A stretch of 64,000 nucleotides of DNA, from assembly GCA_033297075.1 (NCBI GenBank), contig MU858204.1:27583-91582 (forward strand). The letters are read 5' to 3'. Positions 1 through 10,794 of the stretch are shown in pieces (the stretch's first letter is position 1; every line of letters starts with the position of its first letter). The translations under genes and the position numbers were made by a program. Under the pieces are notes generated by a model. The model had not been told where the DNA came from and did not search any database. It saw only the letters and a list, made by a program, of their open reading frames with translations. The stretch comes from Rhypophila decipiens (lineage: Eukaryota; Ascomycota; Sordariomycetes; Sordariales; Naviculisporaceae).

Positions 1-677
1 TCCAAATTCTTGTTTTCCCACGTTCTCACGATTATTTTGTAGACGAATCTGTTTTTGCGCCGTTCTTTCAGAACCGATCCGGTCCAGAAATCCACTTGAT
101 CTCTGCATCAAGAGAAACCCAAATCGGTGGGAGGGGAGGAGGAAGACCCTCCATTATGACGTAGTGTGTAGCGTCATTCCGGTTGGTAACTGGCTAGTGC
201 GGCAATGCGGCACGGCTTGGTTCCCACTTTTATCACCCCACAAGCGGGAAGGTGCCCCTTGGCGTGGCCGTCACTGATCTTTGTTCAACAGAGTGGGGCG
301 CTTCATATTCCCTTCAGTTGTCATTTCATGGCATTTGACTTTTCCAGTCGTCGTCGATTTCCATTGTGCAGCTTTTGAGTCAGAAATCGACGCTATTCAC
401 AACACTGTGCTTCGTGAGAATCAGAATCCCAAGGCGATGTCCTCAGTCAGTGGTGGAGAAAAGTGGTCAGATGAGGCCCCAACAAGAAGACCCTGACCGT
501 CAGGCGTCAGCCCAAAACCGGGATTCAGAGAATCTGACTTGGCAGTTCTCTCGGTATTTATGGTCACGATGCCGATTCCTCTTTCGGCTTGTACTGTGGG
601 AACGAAAGCGAGTGCCAAACATGACAGACGACCGTATTCGCGATCGGCATAATGACGGACCTGGGCGTATTCAACAA
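1..677. other. Intergenic, no gene recognised
   Basis: Short open frames on both strands show no recognisable domain, and overlapping frames are open on both strands, as in non-coding DNA. The first bases may belong to a gene outside the window, but nothing supports this. Confidence 0.5.
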
Positions 678-1066
678 GAGAATTCATACGTACACAACCG
701 CTTTTTCATACGTACACAACAATCTGGACCGGCCAAGTGCCTGGCGGCTGACCTTTTTGTGACCCACTTTTCCGTACAAAAAAGTCGTTTTTCGGGGTCA
801 ACACCCATAACCACTTGCTCGCAAACACAACACTAAATTGAACACATCACCGTCAATTGAACACATTGCCATCAATTGAACATATCGTCAATTGAACACA
901 TCGCTATTAGGTGTAGTTACGCCAGTGTAGTGGTGGTTTTGGCTTGATTGCTAGGACCCATGAAAGGGTGGCTTATTGTAGGAGAAAAGGCTATTTTTTC
1001 TTGCCGGCTGCCATGCGGGGAATGTTGTGTACGTATGAAAAAGTGGTTGTGTATGTATGAATTCTC
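678..1066. mobile_element. Foldback/MITE-like element with 43-bp inverted termini
   Basis: Bases 678-720 reappear as their reverse complement at 1024-1066 with about two mismatches. Each arm contains the motif TTCATACGTACACAAC twice (one copy slightly changed). The roughly 300-base interior codes for nothing recognisable and holds a four-unit minisatellite (836-904). Long perfect arms around a non-coding core suggest a non-autonomous foldback or MITE-type DNA transposon. I found no clear target-site duplication, so the outer limits are approximate. Confidence 0.5.
836..904 (+). repeat. Four-unit AT-rich minisatellite
   Basis: Four tandem units of 16-19 bases share the core CAATTGAACACAT, with small differences in the spacer. 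The array lies in the middle of the foldback element at 678-1066. CAATTG is itself palindromic. Confidence 0.75.
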
Positions 1067-2173
1067 ATCAACAAGGACTCGTTTTGCACGTTACCGAGCC
1101 GGGCCGAAACATCAAAAAGAATATCAGCTCCTCACGAAACATCGATCATTCTTTGTTCCTGACATCACAGGCCAAAATGTCATTTATTTTCTTCACTCTT
1201 TCGAGTCTTGGCGCGCTGCAGGTCGAAGGGTCTGGACCTCTGCTCCGTCTCCCCGCCCACACCCAGCAATGCCCTGAGGCCCTGGATGCCCCGCGATTTG
1301 AGGCTTATGATGCTGAAAGCGCCGCTGACGTCACAAATAAGCGCCGCTCCCGCTGGAAAGTTCATCGCTGACAAACAACACAAGTCTCATATCGTGAACT
1401 TCCCCTATCGGAAATTTCCACAGCGTCATGACAGCAGTGACACTTCGGCACCTTTTAACAAATGAAAAATTGGCCAATTAGAATTGACTCCTCACCCCAT
1501 GTCTGCTCGGACTGCAGGCATTACAGCTCGTTGATCATGATGGCATCTTGCATGAGGGCACGCCGGCACGGATCATCTCAATGTTGATGCAATGATGATC
1601 CTATCATCAACTTTAGCCAATGATGTGGTCGATTCAAGATATAGCTGGCTGATATTATTCCATATCTCCTTCCAGTGTCGAGTCGGGTCGACATCAAACG
1701 GAAGAACGAAAGCCATGGCCTGGCGTACCTCGGTGGAGTACTGAAGTCAGTATATATGTACTCGTCGTTGCACAAAGCCACAAACCACGGTCGCTTTGGT
1801 GACCGGCGGCATGTTTACTTTCCCCTTTTCCTTTTTTCTCAGTCTCGGTCCATTCACGATCTGAACTCCGTGCACGTGTTGATTACACTTGCATTCTTGG
1901 GCCCAGCCTCACAAGCATTATGGTAGCAACTGTCTCCTTTTCACTCAAATACGAACACGACGCACTTCGCCGTCTATCCTAGCCTATTTGGAGAGTAGCC
2001 CACTCATAGGAAACCGCCGGTGGTGGAGAAATCCGGGGGGAGCGTGCAGCTCTAGAACCCTTGAACCCCTAAAAATACGGCACCGGTACGGTGGTGTGAC
2101 ACAGGATCAGTTCATCAGTCCACTTGATGGTCTTGTGGTTTTGTAAATATTTACTAGGATCTACAGATTGTCG
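1067..2173. other. Intergenic, upstream of SDR gene
   Basis: No recognisable coding sequence on either strand; open frames are short and without domain resemblance. The last part serves as upstream region of the gene at 2325. Confidence 0.5.
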
Positions 2174-2184
2174 TATATATAAAA
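2174..2184 (+). promoter_or_regulatory. TATA-like box of SDR gene
   Basis: TATATATAAAA lies about 150 bases before the ATG at 2325. It is followed by an A/C-rich CAACAACAA leader typical of fungal 5' UTRs. The assignment is by position and sequence only. Confidence 0.45.
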
Positions 2185-2324
2185 CAACTAGGAATTAGGC
2201 AATCGTTGTATTCTTGACCACTGTTCATCATTTATCATTATCTCTTGACAAACTATAACAACAAGACACTGCCTAGGAAAAAGAAGGCAAACAAGAGCTA
2301 CACAACAACAACAAAACCCAAAAA

Positions 2325-3215
2325 ATGTCAGCATCAATCCCCCGCCAAGTCCTAGCCATAATCGGCACAGGCGGAATGGGCCTAGCAACAGCGCGCCGCC
2401 TCGCAGCAGGACGAACAATCTTCCTAGCAGACGCATCAGAATCCAACCTCGCCCTCGCAGCGCAATCCCTCAAATCAGACGGCCACTCGCACATTCACAC
2501 CCAAGTCGTCGACGTGGCAGATTACGAATCTGTCAGGAAATTTGCCTCTGCATCGGCGGGGAATTCACCGCATGGAGTTGTCGAGACGGTGGTGCACACC
2601 GCTGGCTTGTCTCCTGCCATGGCCCCTGCGAATCGGATACTGCAGGTCGATCTGCTGGGTACGGTGAATGTGATTGAGGCATTTGAGGAGTTTGTCGGCG
2701 TGGGCAGCTCGGTTACTTGTATTGCTTCTATTGCCCGGTTTGGAGCGACTGGACTGTTAACGCCAGAGATGGAAGCTTTCTTTGGGAATGCGAAAAGGGA
2801 AGAGTTGGATACCTTGAGTGAAGGTGTGGGAGAGGGGATCAAGAAATTGGTGGGCGAGAATCCCGCGCTGGCGTATAGTGTCAGTAAGGCGGCGAATATT
2901 CTGAGAGTACAGGCCGCGGCACGGAGGTACGCTGAACGCGGGGCCAGGATAAATAGTGTCAGTCCGGGGGTTATTCTGACGGAGATGGTACGGAAGGAGA
3001 TGGCTGGACCGAGTAGAGCTGCTATTCAGGGCATGATTGATGGTATGCCTATGAAGAGGGGCGGCGCGGCGGATGAGATTGCTGCTGCTGTTGCGTTTTT
3101 GGCTAGCAGAGATGCGAGTTATGTTACTGGCGCGGACTTGGTTGTTGATGGTGGCTTTACTGCTGGTAGTCAGGGGGCGATGAGCCAGGCTATGAATGGG
3201 CAGGGGAAGGAGTAG
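2325..3215 (+). CDS. Short-chain dehydrogenase/reductase (SDR)
   Basis: Predicted 296-residue intronless cytosolic NAD(P)(H)-dependent oxidoreductase with a Rossmann fold. What is visible: a glycine-rich dinucleotide loop GTGGMG at about residues 14-19, DVAD near 63 (adenine-ring contact), HTAG at 91-94 in place of the usual NNAG, the catalytic pair Tyr184 and Lys188 in YSVSK, SPG at 213-215 after the active site, and a C-terminal YVTGADLVVDGG strand typical of classical SDRs. Length is slightly above the usual 250 because of a 20-residue tail rich in Gly, Ser and Met. The ATG has an A-rich leader and a TATA-like box upstream. The substrate cannot be inferred; the close relatives of this type act on sugars, steroids or secondary-metabolite ketones. 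No pathway partners are adjacent. Confidence 0.9.
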   Translation: MSASIPRQVLAIIGTGGMGLATARRLAAGRTIFLADASESNLALAAQSLKSDGHSHIHTQVVDVADYESVRKFASASAGNSPHGVVETVVHTAGLSPAMAPANRILQVDLLGTVNVIEAFEEFVGVGSSVTCIASIARFGATGLLTPEMEAFFGNAKREELDTLSEGVGEGIKKLVGENPALAYSVSKAANILRVQAAARRYAERGARINSVSPGVILTEMVRKEMAGPSRAAIQGMIDGMPMKRGGAADEIAAAVAFLASRDASYVTGADLVVDGGFTAGSQGAMSQAMNGQGKE

Positions 3216-3426
3216 CACTGCGATACGGTGTTGGAATGATGATTGAATCTTACTTGGACTTTATTCTTTACGGGAAAATAGCATTGGCATATATGAGCAA
3301 AACTAACGAGTGTCCTTATTATAGTCAATAAACAAAAGGAAGAACAGTAAATACACTTAGAACTCAAACCAGCTGACAGTAAAACACCTCTCCCTCAGAC
3401 AAAGCCTGACAAATCCAATTTCTTCT

Positions 3427-5118
3427 CTACACCCCAGACACCAACGTAGTCCGCAAAACAGGCAGCGGCTGGAAAACATTCACATACGGACCCAACCGCT
3501 CCCCCTGGACTACAAACCTGGTAGTGTCCATAACACTACTACCCACAGGCACAGTCCAGGTATACGTATACGGTTGGGCACTCCCCCATACAGGTGGCGT
3601 CACAGTCACAGGCCCAACCCATTCCCACGACCAAGGCATGCCTGTATTATCCGGCGGCATGACACCAGTGTATCTATACAGATTTGAGCCTTCGGCCATG
3701 TATTTCGCGCAGACAACCTTATTGTCTGGCGGGAATTGCATGGCCCATCCGTTGGTGCAGGTGTAGGATCCGTTTCCGGTGACTGGGTCGCGGAGGAAGA
3801 GGCGAAGGAAGCCGTAGGGGACTAGCACGTCTGCTTTGTATGTTGTTGAATTTGTGCTGGGGGGCAGGGCGGTGAGGTTGGTGATGGATTTGCCGGATGG
3901 GAAGGAGAGGGTTGTCACGTTTAGGTTTGCTGAGGATGTGCCCAAGGCGCCGCCGCCTCCTATGGCGCGGACGAAGAAGGTCAGGGTTGTTCCGGCGGGG
4001 AGGGTGACGATGGTGATGTTTCGCATTGTGGATGGAGTGCTGGCGATATGAAAGTTCGTGATGCCCTTGAATGATTTGATGTAGATGTTGTAGCCTAGAG
4101 CGTTGGTCGCGGCGTTCCAGGTTAGACGGGCTGAGCTGTAATCCCGCTTGGGATTCGCGAGACTCGGGGGAGTACCTGCAGCTGAACCGGCGGCCCAGGT
4201 GGCACTTGGAGCGTTTAACGGGACACCGCCGGCTACAGCATCCATCTGGGCCTGCATGTAGATATCGCGGGGAAGTGTGTCGTACGGGTGGTCCCAAGTG
4301 TCGTCTGTGAGATGGATGAAGCCAGCCCCGCGTGCATTGGAGAGACTGACAGCATTTGCAACAGCCGAAGCCGGGGTGTCGTGAACAATGTGCCATATCT
4401 TTCTGGGATCTGAGGGTGTCCAAGTGAGCCCCTGGAATGACGAGTTATAGACCTGGTAGGTGTTTTCGAAGGTGACCAGCGTATCCATGGTACTCTCATA
4501 GCATTGGCCCACGGGGCAGCCGGGGTTGAGAACGGTCACCGCCCCGGGATGCCGTGTCTTGGTATATCGATTGATGTGCTTGTAGACGTCGGAATATGCA
4601 TTGCTCGTGCCACAATCCCACCAGCCCTCGTCGAAAAATATGCCGCCCATGCTGGACCCATATAGCTCGTACCAGATGTCAACATCTCGCTCTATTTGGG
4701 CAGTCCAGTCTGCAATTTGGCCTGAGCCGAGCCGCGTCTTGAACTGTGCGCCACCGAGGCCAAGGTAGCCGGTACGTACATAGCCGAGAACAGTCTTGTC
4801 TGAAGCATACGCTTGATCGATGACAGTCTTCCAGGTACTATCAACAGTGGAGTCTGGCCCATTGAGCACGTTGGCGATCACGATGGAGATTTTCTGCTTT
4901 GGATAGCCGATCAAGCGTGTCCAGGCGGCGGGGTCGGATCCAGGGTGAATATAGGACGCCAAAGCAATCTGTTGAGTGATGGATCTTTTGCTAAGGGGAG
5001 CTGATACCCCATCGATTCTCCAGTCTTGGGAAAGAACGTTGGGCAAAGAGACAGCAAATGAAATGAAACAGAGTAGGAGAGCCATGAGGCTGCCAATGGG
5101 ATTACAGGAGCGCATCAT
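3427..5118 (-). CDS. Spherulation-specific family 4 (spherulin-4-like) secreted protein
   Basis: Predicted 563-residue intronless secreted protein. A signal peptide is visible (MMRSCN followed by a hydrophobic run to about residue 30, ALLLCFISFAVSLPNVLSQ). Residues about 50-300 resemble the spherulin-4 / Spherulin4 fold, a TIM-barrel-like domain related to glycoside hydrolases. Recognisable pieces are ALASYIHPG, VIANVLNGPDS, VLGYVRTGY, GGIFFDEGWWDCG and the late FIHLTDDTWDHPYDTLP. The acidic FFDEGWWD stretch is the likely catalytic-like centre. Residues about 310-410 look like a fibronectin type III-like beta-sandwich (SARLTWNAATNALGYNIYI). The remainder is a Thr/Pro-rich region of unknown role. 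Several N-x-S/T sites fit secretion. In slime moulds spherulins accumulate during encystment; in filamentous fungi the family is usually a secreted or wall protein without defined activity. Confidence 0.8.
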   Translation of the reverse strand: MMRSCNPIGSLMALLLCFISFAVSLPNVLSQDWRIDGVSAPLSKRSITQQIALASYIHPGSDPAAWTRLIGYPKQKISIVIANVLNGPDSTVDSTWKTVIDQAYASDKTVLGYVRTGYLGLGGAQFKTRLGSGQIADWTAQIERDVDIWYELYGSSMGGIFFDEGWWDCGTSNAYSDVYKHINRYTKTRHPGAVTVLNPGCPVGQCYESTMDTLVTFENTYQVYNSSFQGLTWTPSDPRKIWHIVHDTPASAVANAVSLSNARGAGFIHLTDDTWDHPYDTLPRDIYMQAQMDAVAGGVPLNAPSATWAAGSAAGTPPSLANPKRDYSSARLTWNAATNALGYNIYIKSFKGITNFHIASTPSTMRNITIVTLPAGTTLTFFVRAIGGGGALGTSSANLNVTTLSFPSGKSITNLTALPPSTNSTTYKADVLVPYGFLRLFLRDPVTGNGSYTCTNGWAMQFPPDNKVVCAKYMAEGSNLYRYTGVMPPDNTGMPWSWEWVGPVTVTPPVWGSAQPYTYTWTVPVGSSVMDTTRFVVQGERLGPYVNVFQPLPVLRTTLVSGV

Positions 5119-7376
5119 AGTGCCAGAAGAACAGATATAGTGGGGCCAAAATAAGTATATAGAAGAGTCTGACAGAGGGATTGGTGAGTGTCTTGAGGTA
5201 CTCTAGACATTAATTCCACAGAGCAAGTGTGGAAACCAGCAAAGGTGGTTTGGCTTTATAGAGGACCGCGAGATGTGTGGCCAGCGTGGGTCATCACGAT
5301 GGTTGACAATTTGCCTCAAAGACCAGATCAAGTGCCAAAACTAGCACCATGTGAGCACCAAAGTTGAAGCAAAGTCCCCCGAAGCAACCTTTTAAAGACA
5401 ATGGCTTGCGCAAAAAGGGTGATATTCCAGTCACACAGTCGCCAAGAGGACCTGGAATGTAGGATGGGTGTCCTGAATGAGACGAGGTCTGCGGGCTAGA
5501 CCTCGCCATGGTTCACAATCACATTCCAAATAGGTAATAAGGGTTCGGTATACCCGCCACACGTGGGAGGTGTGGTAGTGGTAAGGGCAAGGTGTGATGT
5601 CCTTCAATTCAACCACTGGCATATATCATCGTGAGAGATTACAGCTTGTGTGACACATCTTACTCACCATTCTTGTTTTCTGGGATTTTGGGTTCATATA
5701 CTAACAGCATCTATTTACCCGCTGCCGCATCTGTCTGCATGGCCTTTCGTATGACCAGCTGACCAGCTTTAATATCGCATCAGCTCTCTCAATCCGCATA
5801 AAGTATTGAACCGTACCCTAAGGCAGTCAGCTATCGACAATAAGGTGAAGTTGAACACCGAGTTTCAGGTACGGTTCTTTTACCAGAGTTGCAGGCCGTC
5901 TTATTGGCCGACCAGTCGCATCAACGAAAGCGTATACCAGACCGAAATGTAGTTTGTATGGATAATCAATACACTTGGTTCTAGATATGCTGGAATAAAA
6001 AGGGGTATCCACAATTCGGTCGGAGACATTTCCAATAGTATCTTGTGGATCTTGAGACCTTCCTGTCACGGGGATATCTCGAAGGAGGACAACTGAACCA
6101 AACTGGCAACTGTCCCGGGAAGTGTATCTCGCTGCCTCGGTGTGGTAATATCGTTGCCGCTCCTTGACCCCGTTCTCGAAAAATTACCTCATCTGAAGCA
6201 TTGTCTTGGAAGTTGGAGTTCCAAAAAAAGAATATCTCGAGGGAAAATGATCGAACCAGTCAACTGGGAAGAAGGTGTGAAGCACATTACCACATCTGTC
6301 TCGGGACTGAGAATTACCACGCCCATGTCTTGTGCCCCCTCTTTTTCTCCGAACGACCACGTTGTACACCTTGAAGAACTGCTCCTTGAGCCACCAGCCG
6401 TACATGCATCTGGAAGGTAATCTCATATTCGATATTCCATCCAGCTCGGTGGGTTTTGCTGCATACCGCACATGCAATGGTAAAGCCTAATACCAGCTTG
6501 CTGGGTGCTTTGTGGGTATGCGATTTTGCTTGGCCATAAAAGGTTTCGAGCAAATACAATACTAGATTTCTACCTCTTTGTTTGTACTTGGCGGTAAGCG
6601 CGTGTTTATGGACGGTTGGATATTCAGTCGTAAGCCGGAATCGTCAAGGCTGAGAGGCTTGAGTCTGATGGGATGTTAGTTCGGACAATACCGAAGCGCA
6701 AGAGACAAAGAGTGCCTACCTTATCCAGACCTATGGGCTGACTTCGTCTAGTTAGTGGCTTTTTTGAAGATAAGGTAAACCATACTTATGAACATCTAAC
6801 TGCAGTGGGACTCTGGGTTATTTGGGATTTGGATACAGGCTCAAGAATGGGACTTGAGAATGGGCACGGTTACATGTTGGATTCGACAATGCAGGGACTT
6901 GCCGACTTGTCGTCGGAAAAGGGATCCGGATAGTCCATTTTTTAGGGTTATTGCCAACAAACCTTCGAACAGAAAAGCTCATAGAATAGGTTTCTAGTAC
7001 CTTATTACTACCACCTATCAGTAGTAGTTTATATTACTTACCACCGTCCTACTTCCAACCCCTGTTGTCAATATACAAGTAGCGATATGTCTGGAAGCCC
7101 GCTTGCTCCCCCAGCTTGGGGGCCAGATGAGTCGGGTCACTGTCGATTGGTTGATTCCTTTCCTGGCCTGTAGCACAAGGCACCCTCGCATCATGCACTC
7201 TTTGACCTACGGTCTGCTCTCGTTTGAGCCGCATTTGCGTGCTTTTTGAGACTTGCGACATCCCCCGCCAAACCCTCTTGAACCTGCCTTGTGGGAATAT
7301 TCAACCGCTGATCCAGAAAGTCTTGCTCACGAGTAATTATATCGTCGCCTTCTACACATGGTTACTTATCCCAGCG
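5119..7376. other. Intergenic, 2.3 kb, no gene recognised
   Basis: Shared upstream region of the minus-strand spherulin-4 gene and the plus-strand HET gene. Short open frames on both strands show no domain, and I could not assemble a spliced gene from them. Just upstream of 5118 the minus strand carries TATATACTTATTTT-like sequence as a possible promoter. Confidence 0.4.
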
Positions 7377-9692
7377 ATGGATTTATTACGGTGTAACATC
7401 TGCCGTAGCGACCTGCTGGGACCGAGGCCACGAGATCCTCAAGCGAAGGCAAGCTCAACCAGCTTTAAAGTATCAGACCTCGAAATATCGCACAAGACAG
7501 GCTGCGGGTTCTGCGAAATTCTGATCAAGGCAATACGGTTCGGATTTCTTGATGAGCAAGAGAGAGAACACCTTGAGGAGGAGTTCTTCCTTATATTCCA
7601 CCCCATACAAGGTGGGGGAATATGTCTCCGGCTCCATAGCCATCGGGAGGAGCCTTACGATGGCTTGGATATATATCTTTCGAGAGGTAACCGCTTGTTT
7701 GGTCGAGTCTATAGTTGGGTTAAAGCACTCGCACTAGTTAATAACCCGACAGGTAATATTACCGCCGGAGGTCTCCCTCCCGATTCTCCCAAGACCCCTG
7801 GAGTACCGGCCCCTCTTCAACTAGTACGGAACTTCCCACACGGACTCGGCGAGGTTAAAGAGGTCCCGGAGAGCCCTCAGTCCCCAAGAACATGGGCCTT
7901 TATCGCCTCTCACCTAGACCTCTGCATATCAAGCCATATAGCGTGCTGTCGAGGTGCACCATCGAATGAGTCAACGAGTATCTCATTGCCGTCGAGACTT
8001 CTCCAAATAGACAGTCACAAAGCAGGAAGTCAAATCAAGGTCCGCCTGGTCGATACAGATCCATCCGCCGCCGCAGCAGTGAAATATGCAGCACTTAGCT
8101 ACTCCTGGGGCTTCACTGCAACCCGGCCACCGCTGACCACAACGCGATCCAACCTGGCGCAGATGCGGGCCGGGATCGATACATCCGAAATGCCCCTGAC
8201 GCTGCAAGACGCAATTACCGTCTGCTTGCGTCTTGACGTGAGCTCGATCTGGATCGACTCGCTCTGTATCATCCAAGACGATGCTCAGGACTGGGCAGAC
8301 GAGTCTCGCAGGATGGGCACGATATACCAAAATGCATTCTTCACCATTGTCTCGGCGTCCACCCAGTCGTGCCACGACAGCTTCCTGAACAGTCGACGTG
8401 GAGGATCCCTAGCCATCGCCAGGGTCCGAGTCGGTGCCGGTGCCGACACCGACATCGAAATGGAGCATGAGAGACACATTGTCAAAGTCCGTCGTCGCAT
8501 CAACAGCGGCCACCACCTCCGATGTCACGAGGTATATCCAAACTCTCCCATCGACCCAATCGACAAGCGCGCGTGGACCCTCCAGGAACGCGCCCTATCT
8601 ACCCGGTCGATCGTCTTCACGGGGAAAGAAGTACAGTGGGAATGCGGCGCCTCAAAGGCTTGCGAATGTGACCTCGGGCCGGTGGAGGATACCATTCGCG
8701 AGTTTATACGGGATTCCTTCGACCTTGCCGACCGAAAGACGACAGTGTGGCCTCTTCGGGACATGCGACAAGTGGTGGTGAGGGACGACACCACCCCCTC
8801 GAAATCCCTACCTGGCTGGGAGATCCTGGTCACCGAGTACTCGCGGCGAGCCCTGACCGTAGACGCGGACAGACTCCCCGCGCTATCGGCGTTGGCGTCG
8901 AGCGTGTCGCCTTATTTCGACGATTCGGCCTACTTCGCGGGGCTCTGGAGCAAGGAGCTGCTCAGCGGGCTGTGCTGGTCGGCCTGGCATGATTTCACTG
9001 GAGCGCCTAGTGACAAGTCGCGATTCGCCAAACAATATGTCGCCCCTAGTTTCTCGTGGGCTTCTGTGATCGGCCAGGTGACCTATGCCAACGAACGTGT
9101 CGTCACGGTCGGCAGCCTCCGTTGGAGGGCCAGCGTGGCGGCGTGCCACATCAGGCACGGCACCCACGACGTCTTCGGGCGCGTCCTCTCCGAGTCATAT
9201 ATCGATCTTAGGGCGCCCCTATCCGTCGTGTCGCTAGTCAAAATGGGTAATAATAGCTCCAGGAAAACACTCGAGGTCAAGTTTCATTCCATACCGGATC
9301 CTCCATCATTTCTCGCCCGTGTCGACGGCCCAATTTACAGATCATCATATGAAGTTAGTGATACTCGTCTCGACGGCACAACAAAATCATCAAAAACCGA
9401 ACTCATCACCCTGCGTCGGTTTACTCATGGGCATATCGAAGACTACTACAGAAACGGGCATCATGACGATTTCTTTGATGTACCCATTCACTTTGTTCCT
9501 TTATTTGAGAATAACCGGACCGCATGGGATAGAACCACCATCTGGGGCCTGCTGCTTGGACGCAGGCTGTCAGCCGAGCCCGAGGCCGCCAACGAGTACG
9601 AGAGGATCGGGAGGCTGTCTTTAGACGTCAGGACCTCGAAATTCGATTTCGGGCGGCTGTATGAGCAGGAGACTGTTGTTCGTATATATTGA
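7377..9692 (+). CDS. Heterokaryon incompatibility (HET) domain protein
   Basis: Predicted 771-residue cytosolic protein of the HET family (PF06985), which triggers programmed cell death when unlike fungal cells fuse. The ATG at 7377 is chosen because the protein then begins MDLLRCNIC, the usual start of a Cys-containing N-terminal segment; the same frame is open for another 51 codons upstream, but those residues are not conserved-looking. HET core motifs are visible: YAALSYSWG (about 237-245), WIDSLCIIQDD (about 292-302) and RMGTIYQNAFFTIVSA (about 312-327), then RAWTLQERALSTR, the usual end of the domain. An N-terminal Cys pair set (CNIC, CGFC) precedes it. The C-terminal 350 residues are of unknown function. 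No intron is needed. HET genes are numerous and fast-evolving; the recognised partner is unknown. Confidence 0.88.
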   Translation: MDLLRCNICRSDLLGPRPRDPQAKASSTSFKVSDLEISHKTGCGFCEILIKAIRFGFLDEQEREHLEEEFFLIFHPIQGGGICLRLHSHREEPYDGLDIYLSRGNRLFGRVYSWVKALALVNNPTGNITAGGLPPDSPKTPGVPAPLQLVRNFPHGLGEVKEVPESPQSPRTWAFIASHLDLCISSHIACCRGAPSNESTSISLPSRLLQIDSHKAGSQIKVRLVDTDPSAAAAVKYAALSYSWGFTATRPPLTTTRSNLAQMRAGIDTSEMPLTLQDAITVCLRLDVSSIWIDSLCIIQDDAQDWADESRRMGTIYQNAFFTIVSASTQSCHDSFLNSRRGGSLAIARVRVGAGADTDIEMEHERHIVKVRRRINSGHHLRCHEVYPNSPIDPIDKRAWTLQERALSTRSIVFTGKEVQWECGASKACECDLGPVEDTIREFIRDSFDLADRKTTVWPLRDMRQVVVRDDTTPSKSLPGWEILVTEYSRRALTVDADRLPALSALASSVSPYFDDSAYFAGLWSKELLSGLCWSAWHDFTGAPSDKSRFAKQYVAPSFSWASVIGQVTYANERVVTVGSLRWRASVAACHIRHGTHDVFGRVLSESYIDLRAPLSVVSLVKMGNNSSRKTLEVKFHSIPDPPSFLARVDGPIYRSSYEVSDTRLDGTTKSSKTELITLRRFTHGHIEDYYRNGHHDDFFDVPIHFVPLFENNRTAWDRTTIWGLLLGRRLSAEPEAANEYERIGRLSLDVRTSKFDFGRLYEQETVVRIY

Positions 9693-10794
9693 AGATTGAA
9701 GAATGTAGGTGCCCATCTCATACCTCCTCTCCAATCTAAACTATAAATCACCGGCATTCTTACCGGCTTCCCCTATCCAGCAACCCGGCCCTTTTTCTCA
9801 TCTTGCCTCTGTTTGCGCCTGTGGTTGAATCACGCCGTGTCAGTACGGAAACCTGGGGTAATCATATTGTGTCTGCCTCTGGTTGATGTTGATGAGGTAT
9901 CTAGAGAGGTTCTGCTGTTGTGTGATCTGAGAAGACTAATCGGTGATCAAGTTCTCCGGCTCGGTCAGGAGGGCAATGATGGAAATGTCGTCGCTCAGAG
10001 GACTCTATACGAGTAGAAGAATGAAAATTGGGAATGTCGTCTCGGCAAATGGACACTGGAAAACCCGAGATCCACAGGTCCGCCTCGACGCCCGGCTCAC
10101 CCGATCCAAGCCGATGGCTGTTTGTTGGAAAGGGATCCACTTCGGCCCGGACCGGGCGAATTCATCCCCACTGCGCCGATGTTGCCCGGCCGAAAGTTGG
10201 AGAAGGCCCACCAGTTGGCCACTGCCTTCCAGTCCACTCGAGTCCAGGACTGGCTGCTGCCATTCGCTCGCCACGGTTCCCAGAAGTAAATGTTAACTTG
10301 GCACCCTCTGAGCTCTCGACACTGGAAAGCCCTCGACTCCCGCGGATCATGGACTGGCCAGAAAGAACCAAATGTGTTTTTTACAACCAGTTCCCTGCTT
10401 CTTTCCTTTCACCCTCCGAACCCACCGTTGACGCCCAGAACTCGTTCCGATTTGACCGAAAGTCGGAGCCGCTAGGATGGACTGGGACTAGACTCTCTTG
10501 ACTCCGCATAATCTTATCAGATGATCTTTTCTTCCCCCATCTTGGGCCTCTTGGGCCGCAGGGTGGACACTTTGAGGGGCACCATGTTCTCGCCGTCGAT
10601 CGACTCCGTCCGAGTCAAATATCAAGATTCAGTGGGTTTAAAACCCCGTGATACCCTCTGTTCCCCAGGTTTTTGCCAGACTTGATCACACCACCATCCA
10701 TGTTGTGTAACAAGACCATTGTTGGCCCAATATAAGACTACCGACCTTATCAACACCAACACCAAATACACCTATCCTGGGTACAAACAGCACA
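9693..10794. other. Intergenic, no gene recognised
   Basis: Overlapping short frames on both strands without domain similarity. A TATAAG motif near 10730 lies about 65 bases before the amidohydrolase ATG and may be its promoter. Confidence 0.45.
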
